A stretch of DNA of 64,000 nucleotides from contig NC_057769.1 of assembly GCF_010389155.1 (NCBI RefSeq), positions 31,682,735-31,746,734 on the forward strand, read 5' to 3'. Shown here piece by piece: positions 35,174 to 46,802 of the stretch. This stretch comes from Erigeron canadensis (lineage: Eukaryota; Streptophyta; Magnoliopsida; Asterales; Asteraceae). Each line of letters opens with the position of its first letter. Positions within the stretch are counted from its first letter, which is position 1. The notes under the pieces are model-generated. The model was given only the letters and a program-made list of their open reading frames with translations. It was not told the origin of the DNA and made no database searches. The position numbers and the translations under genes are program-made.

Positions 35174-36439
35174 AGGGTAGAGATCCTGGAAGAAGGTGTC
35201 TTAAGGAGAGAGGAGAGAGAAGGTCTTATGAACCAATCACAACGTGACATTTGTCAAAATGAAAAAAATGCGCGGTGGCATTTTGGTAAATAAATCAAAC
35301 TTTTCTGAAGTGATTAGCCTGGGTTCCGATCAGCTTGGGTGTGGGTCAGCTTGGTTAGTCAGCTTGGTAAGCCTGGGTTCTGATCAGCTTGGGCCTGGGT
35401 CAGCTTAGTTGGTCAGCATAATCAGTTTGGTCAGCTTGGATCTAGGTCAGGTTGGAGTTTGTTCAGGTTGGGTCAGCTTGACACAATTTACACATAATCT
35501 AAACAAATGTAGATTATGGGTTTTGGGTCAGCTTGGGTTCTGGGTTGGGTCAGCTTGGGTTCTAGGTTGGGTCAGCTTGGGTCAGGTTTGGGTCAACTTA
35601 AGGTCTGGTCAGGTTGGGTCAGCTTGGGGTTGGGTTAGCTTGACACAATTTACACATAATCTATACAAATGTAGATTAAATCTACACAGATGTAGATTAC
35701 GGGTTTGGGTCAACTTGGGTTCGATTGGGTCAGCTTGGGGTTTGGTTGGGTTAGCTTGGGGTGGGTCAACTTGGGCTGAATCAGGTTAAGGTGGGTCAGC
35801 TTAGGCTGAGTCAGCTTGGTTGGTTAGCATAATCAGTTTGGTCAGCTTGGGTCTGAGTCAGGTTGGGGTCTGTTCAGGTTGGGGCCTGTTCAGGTTGGGT
35901 CAGCTTGACACAATTTACACATAATCTACAAATGTAGATTATGGGTTTTGGGTCAGCTTGGGTTATGGATTGGGTTAGCTTGGGTCAGGTTTGGGCCAGC
36001 TTGGGGTCTGGTCAGCTTGGGGTTGGGTTAGCTTGACAAAATTTATACATAATCTACACAAATGTAAATTATGGGTTCTGAATTTTAAGTCAGGTTTGGG
36101 TCAGCTTGGGGTCTAGTCAGGTTGGGGTTGGGTTAGCTTGACACAATTTACACATAATCTACACAAATGTAGATTAAATCTACACAAATGTAGATTACGG
36201 GTTTGGGTCAGCTTGGGGTTCGGTTGGGTCAGCTTGGGGTGGGTCAGCTTGCGCTGAGTCGGCTTGGGCTAAGTCAGCTTGGGTTGGGTCAACTTGAGGT
36301 TGATTGGGTTAGCTTAGGTTTAAAGTCAAATTATTTACAAAATTGCCACCGTGCATTTTTTTTAGAGGCGACGTGTCACACTCTGATTGGCCAATCGTAC
36401 ATTCTCTTTCTTCTCTCCTTAACACATATTCTTATTTGA

Positions 36440-36447
<8 letters not shown>
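35174..36447. mobile_element. TIR element filled by a minisatellite, about 1.27 kb
   Basis: The left arm starts AGGGTAGAGATCCTGGAAG and has CTTAAGGAGAGAGGAGAGAG, CCAATCACAACGTGACA and ATGCGCGGTGGCA. The right arm read inward starts TGAGAGAGATCAAATAAG and has GTTAAGGAGAGAAGAAAGAG, CCAATCAGAGTGTGACA and ATGCACGGTGGCA. Arms are about 120 bp. Terminal text is that of the element in intron 1 of the amidase gene. The core from 35310 to 36320 is tandem GGTCAGCTTGGG-type repeats. It lies beside a (TA)n run at its right. Long open frames over it (35409-35789, 36203-36439) are repeat translations and not genes. Confidence 0.85.
35310..36320. repeat. GGTCAGCTTGGG minisatellite with higher-order units
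   Basis: Dozens of GGTCAGCTTGG(G) variants in direct orientation. At 35475, 35640, 35905, 36030 and 36137 or so the array is broken by AGCTTGACACAATTTACAC followed by AATCTACACAAATGTAGATT or a variant. The latter is a palindrome (8-bp stems AATCTACA/TGTAGATT, loop CAAA). This gives higher-order blocks of about 110-270 bp. Confidence 0.9.
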
Positions 36448-36472
<25 letters not shown>

Positions 36473-38200
36473 CTCATTGATTTTAAGTTTTTATAAATTA
36501 TATTATCAACAATTAAATTTTATTAGTAAACGTCTACAAATAAATATATTAGTTTAGAATCTAAACTTTAAAGTATCATATATGGAGGTAAACATAGTTG
36601 CATTCCATAAAAAAATGTGTATTAATAATAAAAATAACAATAAAGTATTACATTAAAAGGAAAAAAATAAAACTAATATAACAATTTTACAAACAGGATA
36701 AAAATTCATGGTTTAAAATGAAAATTTGTAAAACATAATAGATTCAAAATAAATTAATTATCTAATCTAGTAAAATAAATATGATATGATTATATCTATA
36801 TTGAAGGAAAGAGCTAATTATTATATTATAATTATTTACGGTACATAATTGAGATGGAAAATTTTAAATGTACATATATTATTAATAATTACAATTCATT
36901 ATTTAAAGGGGTATTTTTTGTCTAATCATATAAAGTATAAGTATCAATGTTGTCATTTAATAAAGATGAAATAATTAAATTTAATCTAATGGTTATAAAT
37001 CAAAGTTGAAACTTATCCAAAAGTTCCTATTTGTTTAAGAATGAATTTAGGACCTTGTTATATATATATTGGTAGATTTTAAGTTTATTAATAAAATTAA
37101 CTTATTTAACTGAAACCATCGTATACTGACTTTGTTTGAAAAATCATCCAATATATCGAAGTCTTGTTGTTTGAGAACCTATTCTTTTTAGCTTGAATAT
37201 TATATATCATTTAATTTTAATTAATAACTTAATTAACTAAATGTACATAGTTTATACAAAACTTTCGCATAACATTATACTTTAACAATTTCATATATTA
37301 TTAAGTTAGATAGATTATGTCTTATTTTTTGGAACAAGTATAGTTTATGCTATAGATGGTGTTAGTGTTGACCCGACCCGATCAATTAACACGCACTTTT
37401 TTGATTTAGATAAGCTAAAAACTAAGACCTACCTTATTCAGAAACCTGGATCCGCCACTAAATACACATTTATATATTTTAAATAAAATTAAAAATATTA
37501 GTTAAAATTATATATTGAAAAATATTATTTACAGTTAGGTAAATTAATTTGATATACTTAAATTTAACATTAAGACAAATGGTGTATAACTGATAGGTAA
37601 GGTTTCGAGACATATATCAAAGCTTATATGTTGCTCGGTACATAACTTACATATCACTCTCCAAGGAAGTGATATATCTACAACTAAATTTAGCCATTCA
37701 CAACAATCCATGCATTAAACAGTTGTATACTGTGCTGTAAAATATATACGATTGTCGTAAAAGGCTAAAAATTGATGTATATATATATATATCACTCTCC
37801 ATACTGAATGCGTAGCAAAAACGACTAGAATATGGTCCCACACTAACCTAGAATATGGTCCCACTCGCATACACTAGATACTGCCGAATGTAAAACGATC
37901 CTTATTAGCTTTCTAGCTAGCTAGTACAAAAGAACAAGTATATATAGACGTTTATTACAGTGTCAACAAATGTTAGAGGCATACTTAGGCATCCTTGTTA
38001 CTTCAAATAATGGTGTACATCATCTATCCTAGATGTTGCCAAACATAAAAGGACTTGTATAACAATCCAATTTTTTTGCTGGCCAACTTGAACATCATGC
38101 TCTACTTAGTTATCATCCAATCTTCTATGCTACTAGCTAGATTAAAATGAATATATATTCATCTTTGAAAAATACAATAGGAAAAGACACATGCTAAGCG
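36448..38200. other. AT-rich upstream region of the UGT gene
   Basis: No gene. The stretch 37870-37960 (GATACTGCCGAATGTAAAACG, AGCTTTCTAG, AGTACAAAAGAACA) matches 31005-31070 upstream of the UGT pseudogene, so the promoter side was part of the duplication. Confidence 0.55.
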
Positions 38201-38212
38201 ACTATATATATA
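38201..38212 (+). promoter_or_regulatory. Possible TATA box of the UGT gene
   Basis: CTATATATATAG lies about 95 bp before the chosen ATG (38306), at a reasonable distance for a short leader. This supports starting the protein at 38306 and not at the upstream in-frame ATG at 38216. Confidence 0.5.
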
Positions 38213-38305
38213 GCGATGTTTATATACTACTCGTATATATTAGTAGAAGCAAATATCTCTAAAGTAGTTTTACAAAGATCTAGTAAAACTAACTTTCGAA
38301 CTCCA

Positions 38306-39790
38306 ATGGCTCCCCCTTCCACAGACCTTCATTTTGTTTTGTTTCCATTGATGGCACAAGGTCATCTAATACCAATGGTGGATATGGGTCGTTTAATAGC
38401 CCAACGTGGTTCGATTGTTACTATAATCACAAGTCCGGTTAACGCAAACAGGATTCAATCAACAATTGATCGTGCAATTGAAGCTAAGCTTAGGATTCAA
38501 CTTCTTGAACTTCCACTCCCATTAGCTGAAGTTGGTTTGCCGGAAGGATGTGAGAATTTTGACACGCTTCCATCATCTGCCCACGCAATCAATCTGGTAC
38601 AAGCAATGAATATGTTAGAAGAACCAGCTGAAAATATGCTTCGAGTTTTATGCCCACCTCCTAGTTGCATTATCTCAGATGGTTCTTTTCCATGGACTAA
38701 TGATGTAGCAAAGAGATTGAATATTCCAAGAGTTGTTTTCTATGGGCCAGGATGTTTCGCATTCTTATGTGTACACATAGTGACAAATACGAATATACTA
38801 GACGAAATAGATTCCAACTCGGAGTACTTTGTAATGCCTGGCCTACCTGACAGGATTGAAGTTACAAAACCCCAAGCTTCAACTTGGGGAAGAGGAGACT
38901 CAAAAGAAACAACGGATCTTTTTGATCGAATGCTAGAAGCTGAAAAGACTTGTAGTGGGATAGTGGTTAATAGCTTTGAGGAGTTGGAACCCAGATATGT
39001 TGAGGAGTTTACGAAAGTGAAAGATAAAAAAGTGTGGTGTATTGGACCAGTTTCACTGTGCAACAAAAGCTTCGAAGATAAAGCTGAAAGAGGAAACAAG
39101 GTTGCGAAGGACGGGTATGATTGCTTGAATTGGTTGGATTCTAGAGATCCGGAATCTGTGGTCTATGTTTGCTTGGGAAGTTTATCATATTGTTCCACAG
39201 AACAAGCCATTGAGCTTGGGCTAGGATTGGAGTTATCGAGAATACCGTTTATTTGGTTTATAAGGAACACAAGTGATGAATTTGAGCAATGGCTCTTGGA
39301 AGAAAAATATGAAGAAAGGATAAAAGGAAAAGGTCTAATGGTCCGTGGTTGGGCACCTCAAGTCTTGATATTGTCGCACCATGCCATTGGTGGTTTTATA
39401 ACGCATTGTGGGTGGAACTCGACCCTAGAAGGAATTTCTGCTGGAATCCCAATGGTTACATGGCCACAATTTGCAGAACAATTTCTTAACGAAAGATTTA
39501 TCATAGACGTATTGAAAATCGGTGTGAGGATAGGTGCTGAGGTTCCTGTTCTATTCACAGAGAGAGATCAAACAGACGTGAAAGTGAAAAGAGAAGATGT
39601 CAAGACAGCTATGGAAATTTTAATGAGAAATGACGAAGAAGGGTGGGCAAGAAGACAAAGAGCTAGGAAGTTTGGGTTAATGTCCAAAAGATCAATGGAG
39701 GAAGACGGTTCGTCTCACCTTAATATGACATTGATGATCAAAGCTATTGTGGAAGAAGTAGCCTACAAACAAATTCCAAATCTTGTGTAG
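38306..39790 (+). CDS. UDP-glycosyltransferase, UGT73 type
   Basis: 494 residues in one exon. Family 1 GTs move a sugar from a UDP-sugar to small molecules such as flavonoids, terpenoids or hormones. Catalytic His20 is in PLMAQGHLIP and the likely partner Asp125 in CIISDGSFPW. The 44-residue PSPG box runs from Trp349 to Gln392, with HCGWNS at 367-372. The final Gln usually goes with UDP-glucose use. The make-up (AQRGSIVTIITSPVNANR, QLLELPLPLAEVGLPEGCEN) is UGT73C-like; acceptor is not predictable. The start MAPPSTDLHFVLFPLMAQGH fits the family; the 30 extra codons upstream do not. Length is normal and no break is seen. A decayed copy lies 6 kb upstream on the same strand. Confidence 0.95.
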   Translation: MAPPSTDLHFVLFPLMAQGHLIPMVDMGRLIAQRGSIVTIITSPVNANRIQSTIDRAIEAKLRIQLLELPLPLAEVGLPEGCENFDTLPSSAHAINLVQAMNMLEEPAENMLRVLCPPPSCIISDGSFPWTNDVAKRLNIPRVVFYGPGCFAFLCVHIVTNTNILDEIDSNSEYFVMPGLPDRIEVTKPQASTWGRGDSKETTDLFDRMLEAEKTCSGIVVNSFEELEPRYVEEFTKVKDKKVWCIGPVSLCNKSFEDKAERGNKVAKDGYDCLNWLDSRDPESVVYVCLGSLSYCSTEQAIELGLGLELSRIPFIWFIRNTSDEFEQWLLEEKYEERIKGKGLMVRGWAPQVLILSHHAIGGFITHCGWNSTLEGISAGIPMVTWPQFAEQFLNERFIIDVLKIGVRIGAEVPVLFTERDQTDVKVKREDVKTAMEILMRNDEEGWARRQRARKFGLMSKRSMEEDGSSHLNMTLMIKAIVEEVAYKQIPNLV

Positions 39791-40834
39791 CCATTTAAAG
39801 TGTGCTCCGACAATGACTCTTCGAAGCCAAACCAATGCGAAACTATAAGCCATTATAGCTAGCACAATGTGCTTTATGGGCAATAGAAACTATATGTACC
39901 TTATACGGTGTTTGAGATTGTGTTTAATTAAGCATAAAAATTTGATTTGAGGGAGTTTCCAAAACGCAGTGAATCAAGATATATTGTGTTTGATAAACCA
40001 TAATTCAATATTCGAAAGGAACATGATGATGAGTCGTGTTGGATTTGTTGTCAGAGTACATATAAAGGGATCTTTCATTGTGAATCATTCTTTTTAATTA
40101 TTTTTCTTCGCTCACAAACCATACAACATGACATATCGTGTTCTTCTTTGTACACACAAGTTCAAATGAAAAAAAGTTGTTGGTTCAGTATCCGAAAATG
40201 AAAATAACTTTTTTTGTGGGTCTGGATACTGGTTAAGGTTTATACAAATCACACCAATCACTACTCACTAGATCATTTTCGAGCAACAGAAATAATTAAA
40301 AGCAGCATATGAGGACATAAAAAAAATAATAAAGTAGGACCGCCATGTCTTTTGCCCTTCGTATAGGTGTACTAGTCGTTGAATATAAAAAGGCCTAGCT
40401 CAATATATAGGGTCCTAAATGTATAATGCATAAGGTGGCAAACTGAACAGTCCAAGAAAAGTCCATTTGTATTTCTTTTTTTCTTTTTTTTAATGGGGCT
40501 TGATAATTAGACCCATAAAAAAAACCATTTGTACCTAAAATTTAACCTTCGACTAACTTTTTATAATAATTATTAACTTTTACTAATTTTTTAGTTAGAT
40601 ATAATAAAAAGTAATGATTATGTTTTTATTTATCTTTAACCAAAATGAATATTTTAATGTTTCATTTTTTTTCCATAATTTATGTATCAACATGATAACA
40701 TGAAAAATATAAAAATGTAAGGTCTCTAATAATAACAAGATAAAAGTACAAACACTAAAATAATTAACAAAATGCAAATGTTTATTTTAAATTTCTAGTA
40801 ATAAAATAATAAAAGTACAAAAACACTAACTTAA
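39791..40834. other. 3' flank of the UGT gene
   Basis: The first 200 bp matches the pseudogene's 3' flank. At 40376-40421 lies TCGTTGAATATAAAAAGGCC followed by AGCTCAATATATAGGGTC, of which a near copy lies at 45510-45550, on the other side of the MULE. A possible left terminus of the MULE is near 40528 (CCATTTGTACCTAA). Confidence 0.45.
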
Positions 40835-43800
40835 TTAATCAAATATATTAATAACATCACTCTCACGACGACAAAGACTGATATATAGATCTAGACGCGA
40901 CCTATACATGATTTCCCATCTGGCTGCACACGGGCCATGGTGAAATGTCCAATATGGCGTTATAACAGGCATTGGGTACTCGCCTTGTAACTCCACCATG
41001 ACAAAATGTGATTCTCCATTTACAAGGGCAATTGTAAGAGCTCTGTGATGTTGAACATCTTCCGGACCACACCAAAACGGAAAAATCGTCGTACTGCTTC
41101 TCTTGTCTAAAGAATGGACGATCACACCAAGCTTATTAGCAATTAAAACACCTGCCTCGGGCATTTTCATCCAATGTTCCAGTGGACATGGGGAACCAAA
41201 GAAACACAGGTCTTGATTCATTGAATTTATATCGATAACAAAAATCCTCGAGTATAAATCATATCGATTTTGCAACTCTTCTCTCATTTGTTGCCGAATG
41301 TACTCATAAAAATTGTCTTCATTAAGTCCAAGACCAACAGCTAATGCTCGATATCCACAGTTTCCATCACCGAAAACATTTTGTATATTCGTAATGTATG
41401 GATGAAATACTTGTGGAATATCGTTCATTAAATTTGAACCACACTTCAGTGGCGCTTTATTTAAGTCCAACTGTGGACCCTGAAACTCATATGGGACCTC
41501 GTTCAAATCTATATTTGGCTCCTTGTTCAAGTCAAATTCAAATGTACTTTGTCTGGCAGGCTCCCTAATCGGCTCAACAAAATCGGGCATGGTTGAACAA
41601 CTAAATCTCATTGAACAAAACTCGGTACGCTTTTTTTGTTGCGATTTCTTTGGTCGTCCACGAGTTTTATTTTGAACTCGAGGTTCTCGAATGTCAGTTG
41701 TATCTGGACTGAAAATATTCATCAACTTTCTTAACCAACTTTTTTTCCCAACTTTAGACTACTTGTTGTAGTTTTCTTTAAAATGTTGCAGTACATCATC
41801 ACAACTAACATCGTCTTTTTGCGTAGATGATGGTGAAAGATCTAGCTTCCTCCAAAAAATGTCAATCGAATCCAAAGTAATATATTGACCTATATTTATA
41901 TATAATTAAGTATTACTTCATTTAAAATTTTGTAATAAATAGTTTAAAATAATAAATTGCATGTAAATGAGAGTACTTACGTGAACTTATATGCATTGAA
42001 AGTTCGCACGCACATGGTAACCCATAAGCAGTGCGAAATCGACAACCACAGTCTCCCTTATGATCCTTCCATCGCTTACGATCCTCAAGAACTATTTTGA
42101 GAGCTTCATTTGAAACAAAACCACGCAATAGTTTGAAACATCGTAGATTATGCTTATGAATGCGAACGACTCTACTATTTTCCAAGCTTTCTTTGATTAA
42201 TGTTAGTTGCGACTTCACGATTTCGTCAATACAACCTAGAAGTCTATCCAAACTACATTTTGCATTCTTGTCCATATATATCTTTAGTTTTGCATGTTGG
42301 CTCTCTACCCTATTAGTTGTGTTATTTCCAAAGTTGAGATGTTGATTAATCCAAACAGACACAAACATTTCCTTGTATTTGTTTAACCAACTTTTATTTA
42401 TATAATTTAAAACACCTGAAATTCAAAATAAACAAACTTGTAAGATATATATATATATATATTATGTATATATAAATAAATCATATATATCAAATAGAAA
42501 TGTAAATATAGTAGACATACGTGGATAGTTGATCAACAATGACTCAAATTTGTTATAATTGTGTGTGTAGGATTCCAACGTTGTAGATTTTATTAGTAGC
42601 TTCCGTAACAAAAAAAATTCTTCCCAATCATGTAATGACTTAAAAGATTGCCTACACCTTCCAATTATATTCTGCTCAATATGCCACCTATAAAGTAAAT
42701 TTAAATTTTATTTTAGTAGGTATAATAAAATAAATAAATAAAAGTAATAAAAGTAAATAAAATAATATGGTACCTGCAAAGTAACAGAGCGGCATCGGGA
42801 AAAACTTCATTTCATGCATTCACTAGTGCCATCTCCTTATCTATAACTATAACCCGTGGGAGCATGCACTCGTCTAGTGTCAGTTTTAGACAATCTAAGA
42901 CCCATTTATAGTTAGCTGTCTTTTCGCTATGAATAAAAGCAAAAGCTATTGAAAATGTATTGCTGGTTGAAGTTACGCCAACAATCTCAACGAAAGGCAT
43001 ATTATAAGGGTTTGTTTTGTACGTGGCATCGATAATCAACACATGTGGAAATGCACGCCAGATATCAAATGATGTTGGATGAACGAAAAATAAATTATCC
43101 AACTCATTTGACTCAGTTGTAGTAAATTCGTATACATAATTGTTAGAATGCAATAGGGACATGAGAACCTGCATTTGAGATTTTCCACCATACTCAACCA
43201 TGCGAATTTTATTGCGTGCGTTGTAAATAGTCCTGGGAGTAGACACATTACTTAAATTTCGCTTCTTAAGTAGCGATAGAATATTACGTGGTGGCACATG
43301 CATCCTTGTTAAATCTACAACATAATTAAATTCATTCGCGGAAAGTCGCTTTGCATATGGATGACCCTCCATAAACAATATAGGTCGATGGTTGTGTTCA
43401 TCACATATCACCCTTAAGATCCAACAATCATATTCATCTGAATATCTTCCTTCTAGTTCGAATGGACAATTAGTTTTTCTGGTGCCAGTATCTTTACTTG
43501 AATCCTTATATTGATATTTGCCGCCACGTTGACATTTGAGTACAACCCTATACACGAAACCACAAGGTCTTGGATTCGACCTTTTTGTTACAATGACAAC
43601 ACCAAGTGAGTATGCCAACTTTTGTACCCAATCGACTAATTCTTCACGGGATCCGAACACCTACAAACGAGTTTATATGTGTTACTTTTAAATTTCGAGA
43701 AGTTTAACAATGATAAAAATAATTATTATAATAACAAATGCTTTTATTAATAAAAACTCCATATAAACATATGAAAATAATGATAATAAATGAATATAAT

Positions 43801-43962
43801 AATAAAAAATTTACAATAATAACAAAACTAAAACATGAATATATAAAAATAACAATAAATTTTTTTGATAAAAGTTATACCTCATTAGTGACAAATTCGG
43901 GTGTTCTAATAAAAAAATCATCTTCACCACTTGAGTCATATTCGGTAGACCTGACATCTAAA
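40835..43962 (-). pseudogene. MULE transposase with FAR1, SWIM and OTU parts, broken
   Basis: Exons on the minus strand: about 43882-43962, 42774-43660, 42521-42687, 41981-42415, 40835-41889, with in-frame GT/AG joins. The order is an acidic lead SSGEDDFFIRTPEFVTNE; FAR1-type zinc domain (FVYRVVLKC, NCPFELEGR, CDEHNHRP); MULE transposase with the first Asp in LIIDATYKTN, the second in VIVIDKEMALV and CRWHIEQN; a SWIM finger (CGCRFRTAYGLPCACELSMH); basic stretch; and an OTU-like cysteine protease with FGDGNCGYRAL and SHFVMVEL. Two nonsense codons in the reading frame, TGA at 42812-42814 (after MALVNA) and TAG at 41759-41761 (before SKVGKKSW), mean it cannot make the full protein. OTU-bearing MULEs are known in plants. 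Confidence 0.85.
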
Positions 43963-44539
43963 AAAAACCAGCATGGTATAAGTTATTGTAAAAATTTGGG
44001 AATTGATGGTATAAGAGGCTTTTTTTATTTTTATTTTATTTTTAATAATATTAGATTCTTATTCAGTTAAATAAGTAGCCAAGTTTTCAAAGGCAGTCAA
44101 ATGTATTCTTTTTTTTAGCCAAACCCAAACTGATCACTTTATTTATTTGCAAAACACCACCTCAAAATCTTCGATTGATTTTTTTATTTACAAATTAAAA
44201 CTCCATTTTAAAATAACATTTTGATTGATGTTTTAGCAAAAAAAATAGAAATAATGTTAGATTGATTATAAAAAATTAAAAGTAGTAAAGTTTAATCCCT
44301 AAAAAAAAGCCTTCCACAAAAACCTTCCTATTTCCCATATATAATAACTCTTTAACCCTAAAAAACACAAAACATTTCTCCCAAGAAAAAAAAGCCTCCA
44401 CCCTCTCTCCCCCCAAAAATCCGGCCGCCACCCTCTCTCCCCCCAAAAATTTCGGCCGCCACCCTCTCTCCCCCAAAAAGTTCCGGTTGCCTCCCTGATC
44501 TCCCCCAAAAAGTGGTGGTTGTTCGATCTGAAAAAGGGT
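43963..44539. other. Region upstream of the MULE gene
   Basis: AT-rich, then a CCACCCTCTCTCCCCCCAAAA-type block repeated three times at about 44400-44490. It would lie 5' of the transposase gene. Open frames over it (44276-44508) are repeat translations. Confidence 0.5.
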
Positions 44540-44970
44540 GGTGTTTAGATTTGAAAGTTGCGGTCTTTGGTGGTGGTTGATGAAAGTGGCTGCCGTTGGT
44601 GGTTGTTGACGAAAGTGGCGACGGTTGGTGGCTGCGTTTGGTGGTGGTTTATGAAAGTGTGGCGGTTTAGATCTGAAGGTCGCGGTGGTTGGTGGTGGTT
44701 GATGAAAGTGGCGGCGGCGTTTGGTGGTTATTGATGAAAGGTGGCGGTTTAGATCTGAAGGTCGCGGTGGTTGGTGGTGGTTGATGAAAGTGGCGGCGGT
44801 TGGTGGTGGTTGATGAAAGTGGCGGCGGCGTTTGGTGGTTGTTGATGAAAGGGTGGCGATTTAGATTCTAAGGTCGCGGTGGTTGGTGGTGGTTGATGAA
44901 AGTGGCGGTGGTTGGTGGTGGCTGCTGAAACTGGCGGCGGTTCAGGGTGGCCGGAGGTGGTCGAGTTTGA
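44540..44970. repeat. GGTGGTTGATGAAAGTGGCGG tandem repeat
   Basis: Units built around GGTTGATGAAAGTGGCGGC and GGTTTAGATCTGAAGGTCGC recur about ten times with variable spacing of 30-90 bp. The block is GC-rich against its AT-rich flanks. It follows the CCCTCTCTCC block and lies between the MULE gene and a (TA)n stretch at 44970-45040. The minus-strand open frame 44749-45039 is not a gene. Confidence 0.85.
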
Positions 44971-45807
44971 TATATATATATCTATATCTACATATATATA
45001 TATATATATATCTAAATACATACATATATATATATACAAAGATCAAGTTTAATATCGCCTGAAAATAGATTCTGCCGGATTTTTCGCCGGAAAAAGGATG
45101 CCGGAAAACAGATGCTTACCAGAAATATGTTATTATTAATTTGTTTTGTGGAAATAATAGTGTTAATTCACTATTTATAATGTATCTTATTTGTTGGTTA
45201 ATCCATGTATTTAATTTCATTTTCTAACTGTATTGTATTGTTTCAAAATCTTAATTAAATTACATCTTTTTTCAAAAGAAAATTATGTTTTCCATAATTT
45301 GACTACTTGGGATAAAGTTAGACTATTAAAAAGATAACCAGAAAATAGTTTTTCATGTTTTGTATTTAATAAAATTGAAAAATTAAAAAATTTGACAATA
45401 ATCCCTTTTAGAAAACAAAAACCTGCAAAAGTAAAAAGTTATCAAAATATAAATTTAAAAGCAAAAACTAGTTTGACTGTTGGGTACAAATAACACCCCC
45501 TCTTTAATTCCGTTGGATATAAAAGGGCCCAACTCAATATATAGGGACTAGGCCCTAGGGTCATAAATCTTACTAAGTACTAGTATTTTATTTTACTTTG
45601 CTTCCTAATCGAATAACTAATTATCAGGGTTGATATTAACAACATCAAAATTAAATGGTTCACAAACCAAAATACAAATACTTATTTGGAATGTCAAAAT
45701 GTTATTTAATTACACGACCATCATTAAATATAAGTTTAAACCAGCTGTTAGTGAAACCATACTTGTAAACCGTTTGAAAATTTTGTTGTGAATTGATATT
45801 TCCATTT
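44971..45807. other. TA-rich run and flank with a copy of the 40.38 kb text
   Basis: (TA)n to 45040, then unrecognised AT-rich DNA. Near 45480-45500 TTGGGTACAAATAACACC could be the right MULE terminus (inverted match to CCATTTGTACCTAA at 40527-40541). CGTTGGATATAAAAGGGCCC followed by AACTCAATATATAGGGAC lies at 45511-45548. Confidence 0.4.
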
Positions 45808-46253
45808 TCTATTGTATAATCTATAACCCCTTATAAATCATATTGACATCTTTTATTTTAGGAAATTCAGTACTTTTTTATACCCAAAATACCCTTATTT
45901 CTTAATCTTAATTCCCTATACACCTAATCTATAATTTTTTCTCTCCGTCCCATATTAAATGTCCAATTTTGACTTGTCAAGTATTGTGCTTGTAACTTTG
46001 ACCATAAATATCTTTTTTTGTGTTATATAATAGTTGACGAAAGTTATATTAATGAAAAGTATATTGAAAACTCAATCCACCCATATATTTTATATAAAGT
46101 GTTATATATAGACAAATATTTTTGTGGCCAAAGTTTAAAGCAAAAGACTTGACAAGTCAAAATATTTTCGCCGCCTCAACCACCAACAGTCGTCCTCACC
46201 ACTACACTGTTGCCGCTACAACCACTGCTGCATTGCGCGAGTACTATGCTAGT
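45808..46253 (+). mobile_element. Helitron-like element with CTAGT end
   Basis: The 3' end has TGCTGCATTGCGCGAGTACT followed by ATGCTAGT; CTAGT is at 46249-46253. Before it lies a CACCACTACACTGTTGCCGC block like those before other ends here. The 5' start (TCTATTGTATAATCTATAAC at about 45808) is tentative. Confidence 0.5.
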
Positions 46254-46764
46254 TGAATGAAAATGATGATGAAATATATTGGTTTAATTGAAATTTTGCT
46301 AAATTGTATCTAGAAATATTCTTAAAGCTAAAAGATAAAATAATATGCTTAGAATCGAATAGATTATACATCACTTTATCATGAAAAAGTGGTTTTAAAG
46401 ATATTACTCCGTACAAAATTAATAAAACCAACAATAACATAAATGCATGTCTTTAGATTAGGTATGGTGTAGTGTAGTGAGAGAACAATTATTTTCAATT
46501 ATTATTTTTACGTGAAAAACAGTTTGAAGTTGGAATTATCTCTTACTTCTTTATAAAACAAAAAGATTCTCTTTATTTTTACTAATTTCTGTCTTTTAAT
46601 TACTAGAATTGTCATTAACATTTATTTTAATAATTAACACTTTAAGCCTTTATCTTTTTCGATATTTCATTAATTATCACATTTACATCAACCTACACCA
46701 TTTGAGACTTGACACCACCACCACCAGAAATAATATTGTCACCGACAATACTAGACCGTCGTTT

Positions 46765-46802
46765 CCACTATCGCCGCCGCATTGCACGGGTACCATGCTC
46801 GT
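46765..46802 (+). mobile_element. Helitron-like 3' end
   Basis: TATCGCCGCCGCATTGCACG followed by GGTACCATGCTCGT. CTCGT ends at 46802. A CACCACCACCAGAAA block lies just before it. The 5' end was not fixed; the open frame 46609-46881 crosses the end and is not a gene. Confidence 0.5.

Noticed and set aside
35409..36439. Long open frames (126 and 78 residues) rich in Gly, Leu and Trp
   Set aside because: They are translations of the GGTCAGCTTGGG minisatellite and follow its period; no domain and no start context.
38216..38305. Upstream in-frame ATG for the UGT gene, adding 30 residues
   Set aside because: The added residues match no UGT N terminus, lie right after the TATA-like box, and MAPPSTDLHFVLFPLMAQGH is a typical start.
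44276..45039. Three minus-strand open frames rich in Gly/Trp or Pro/Thr/His
   Set aside because: They translate tandem repeats (CCCTCTCTCC and GGTTGATGAAAGTGG types).
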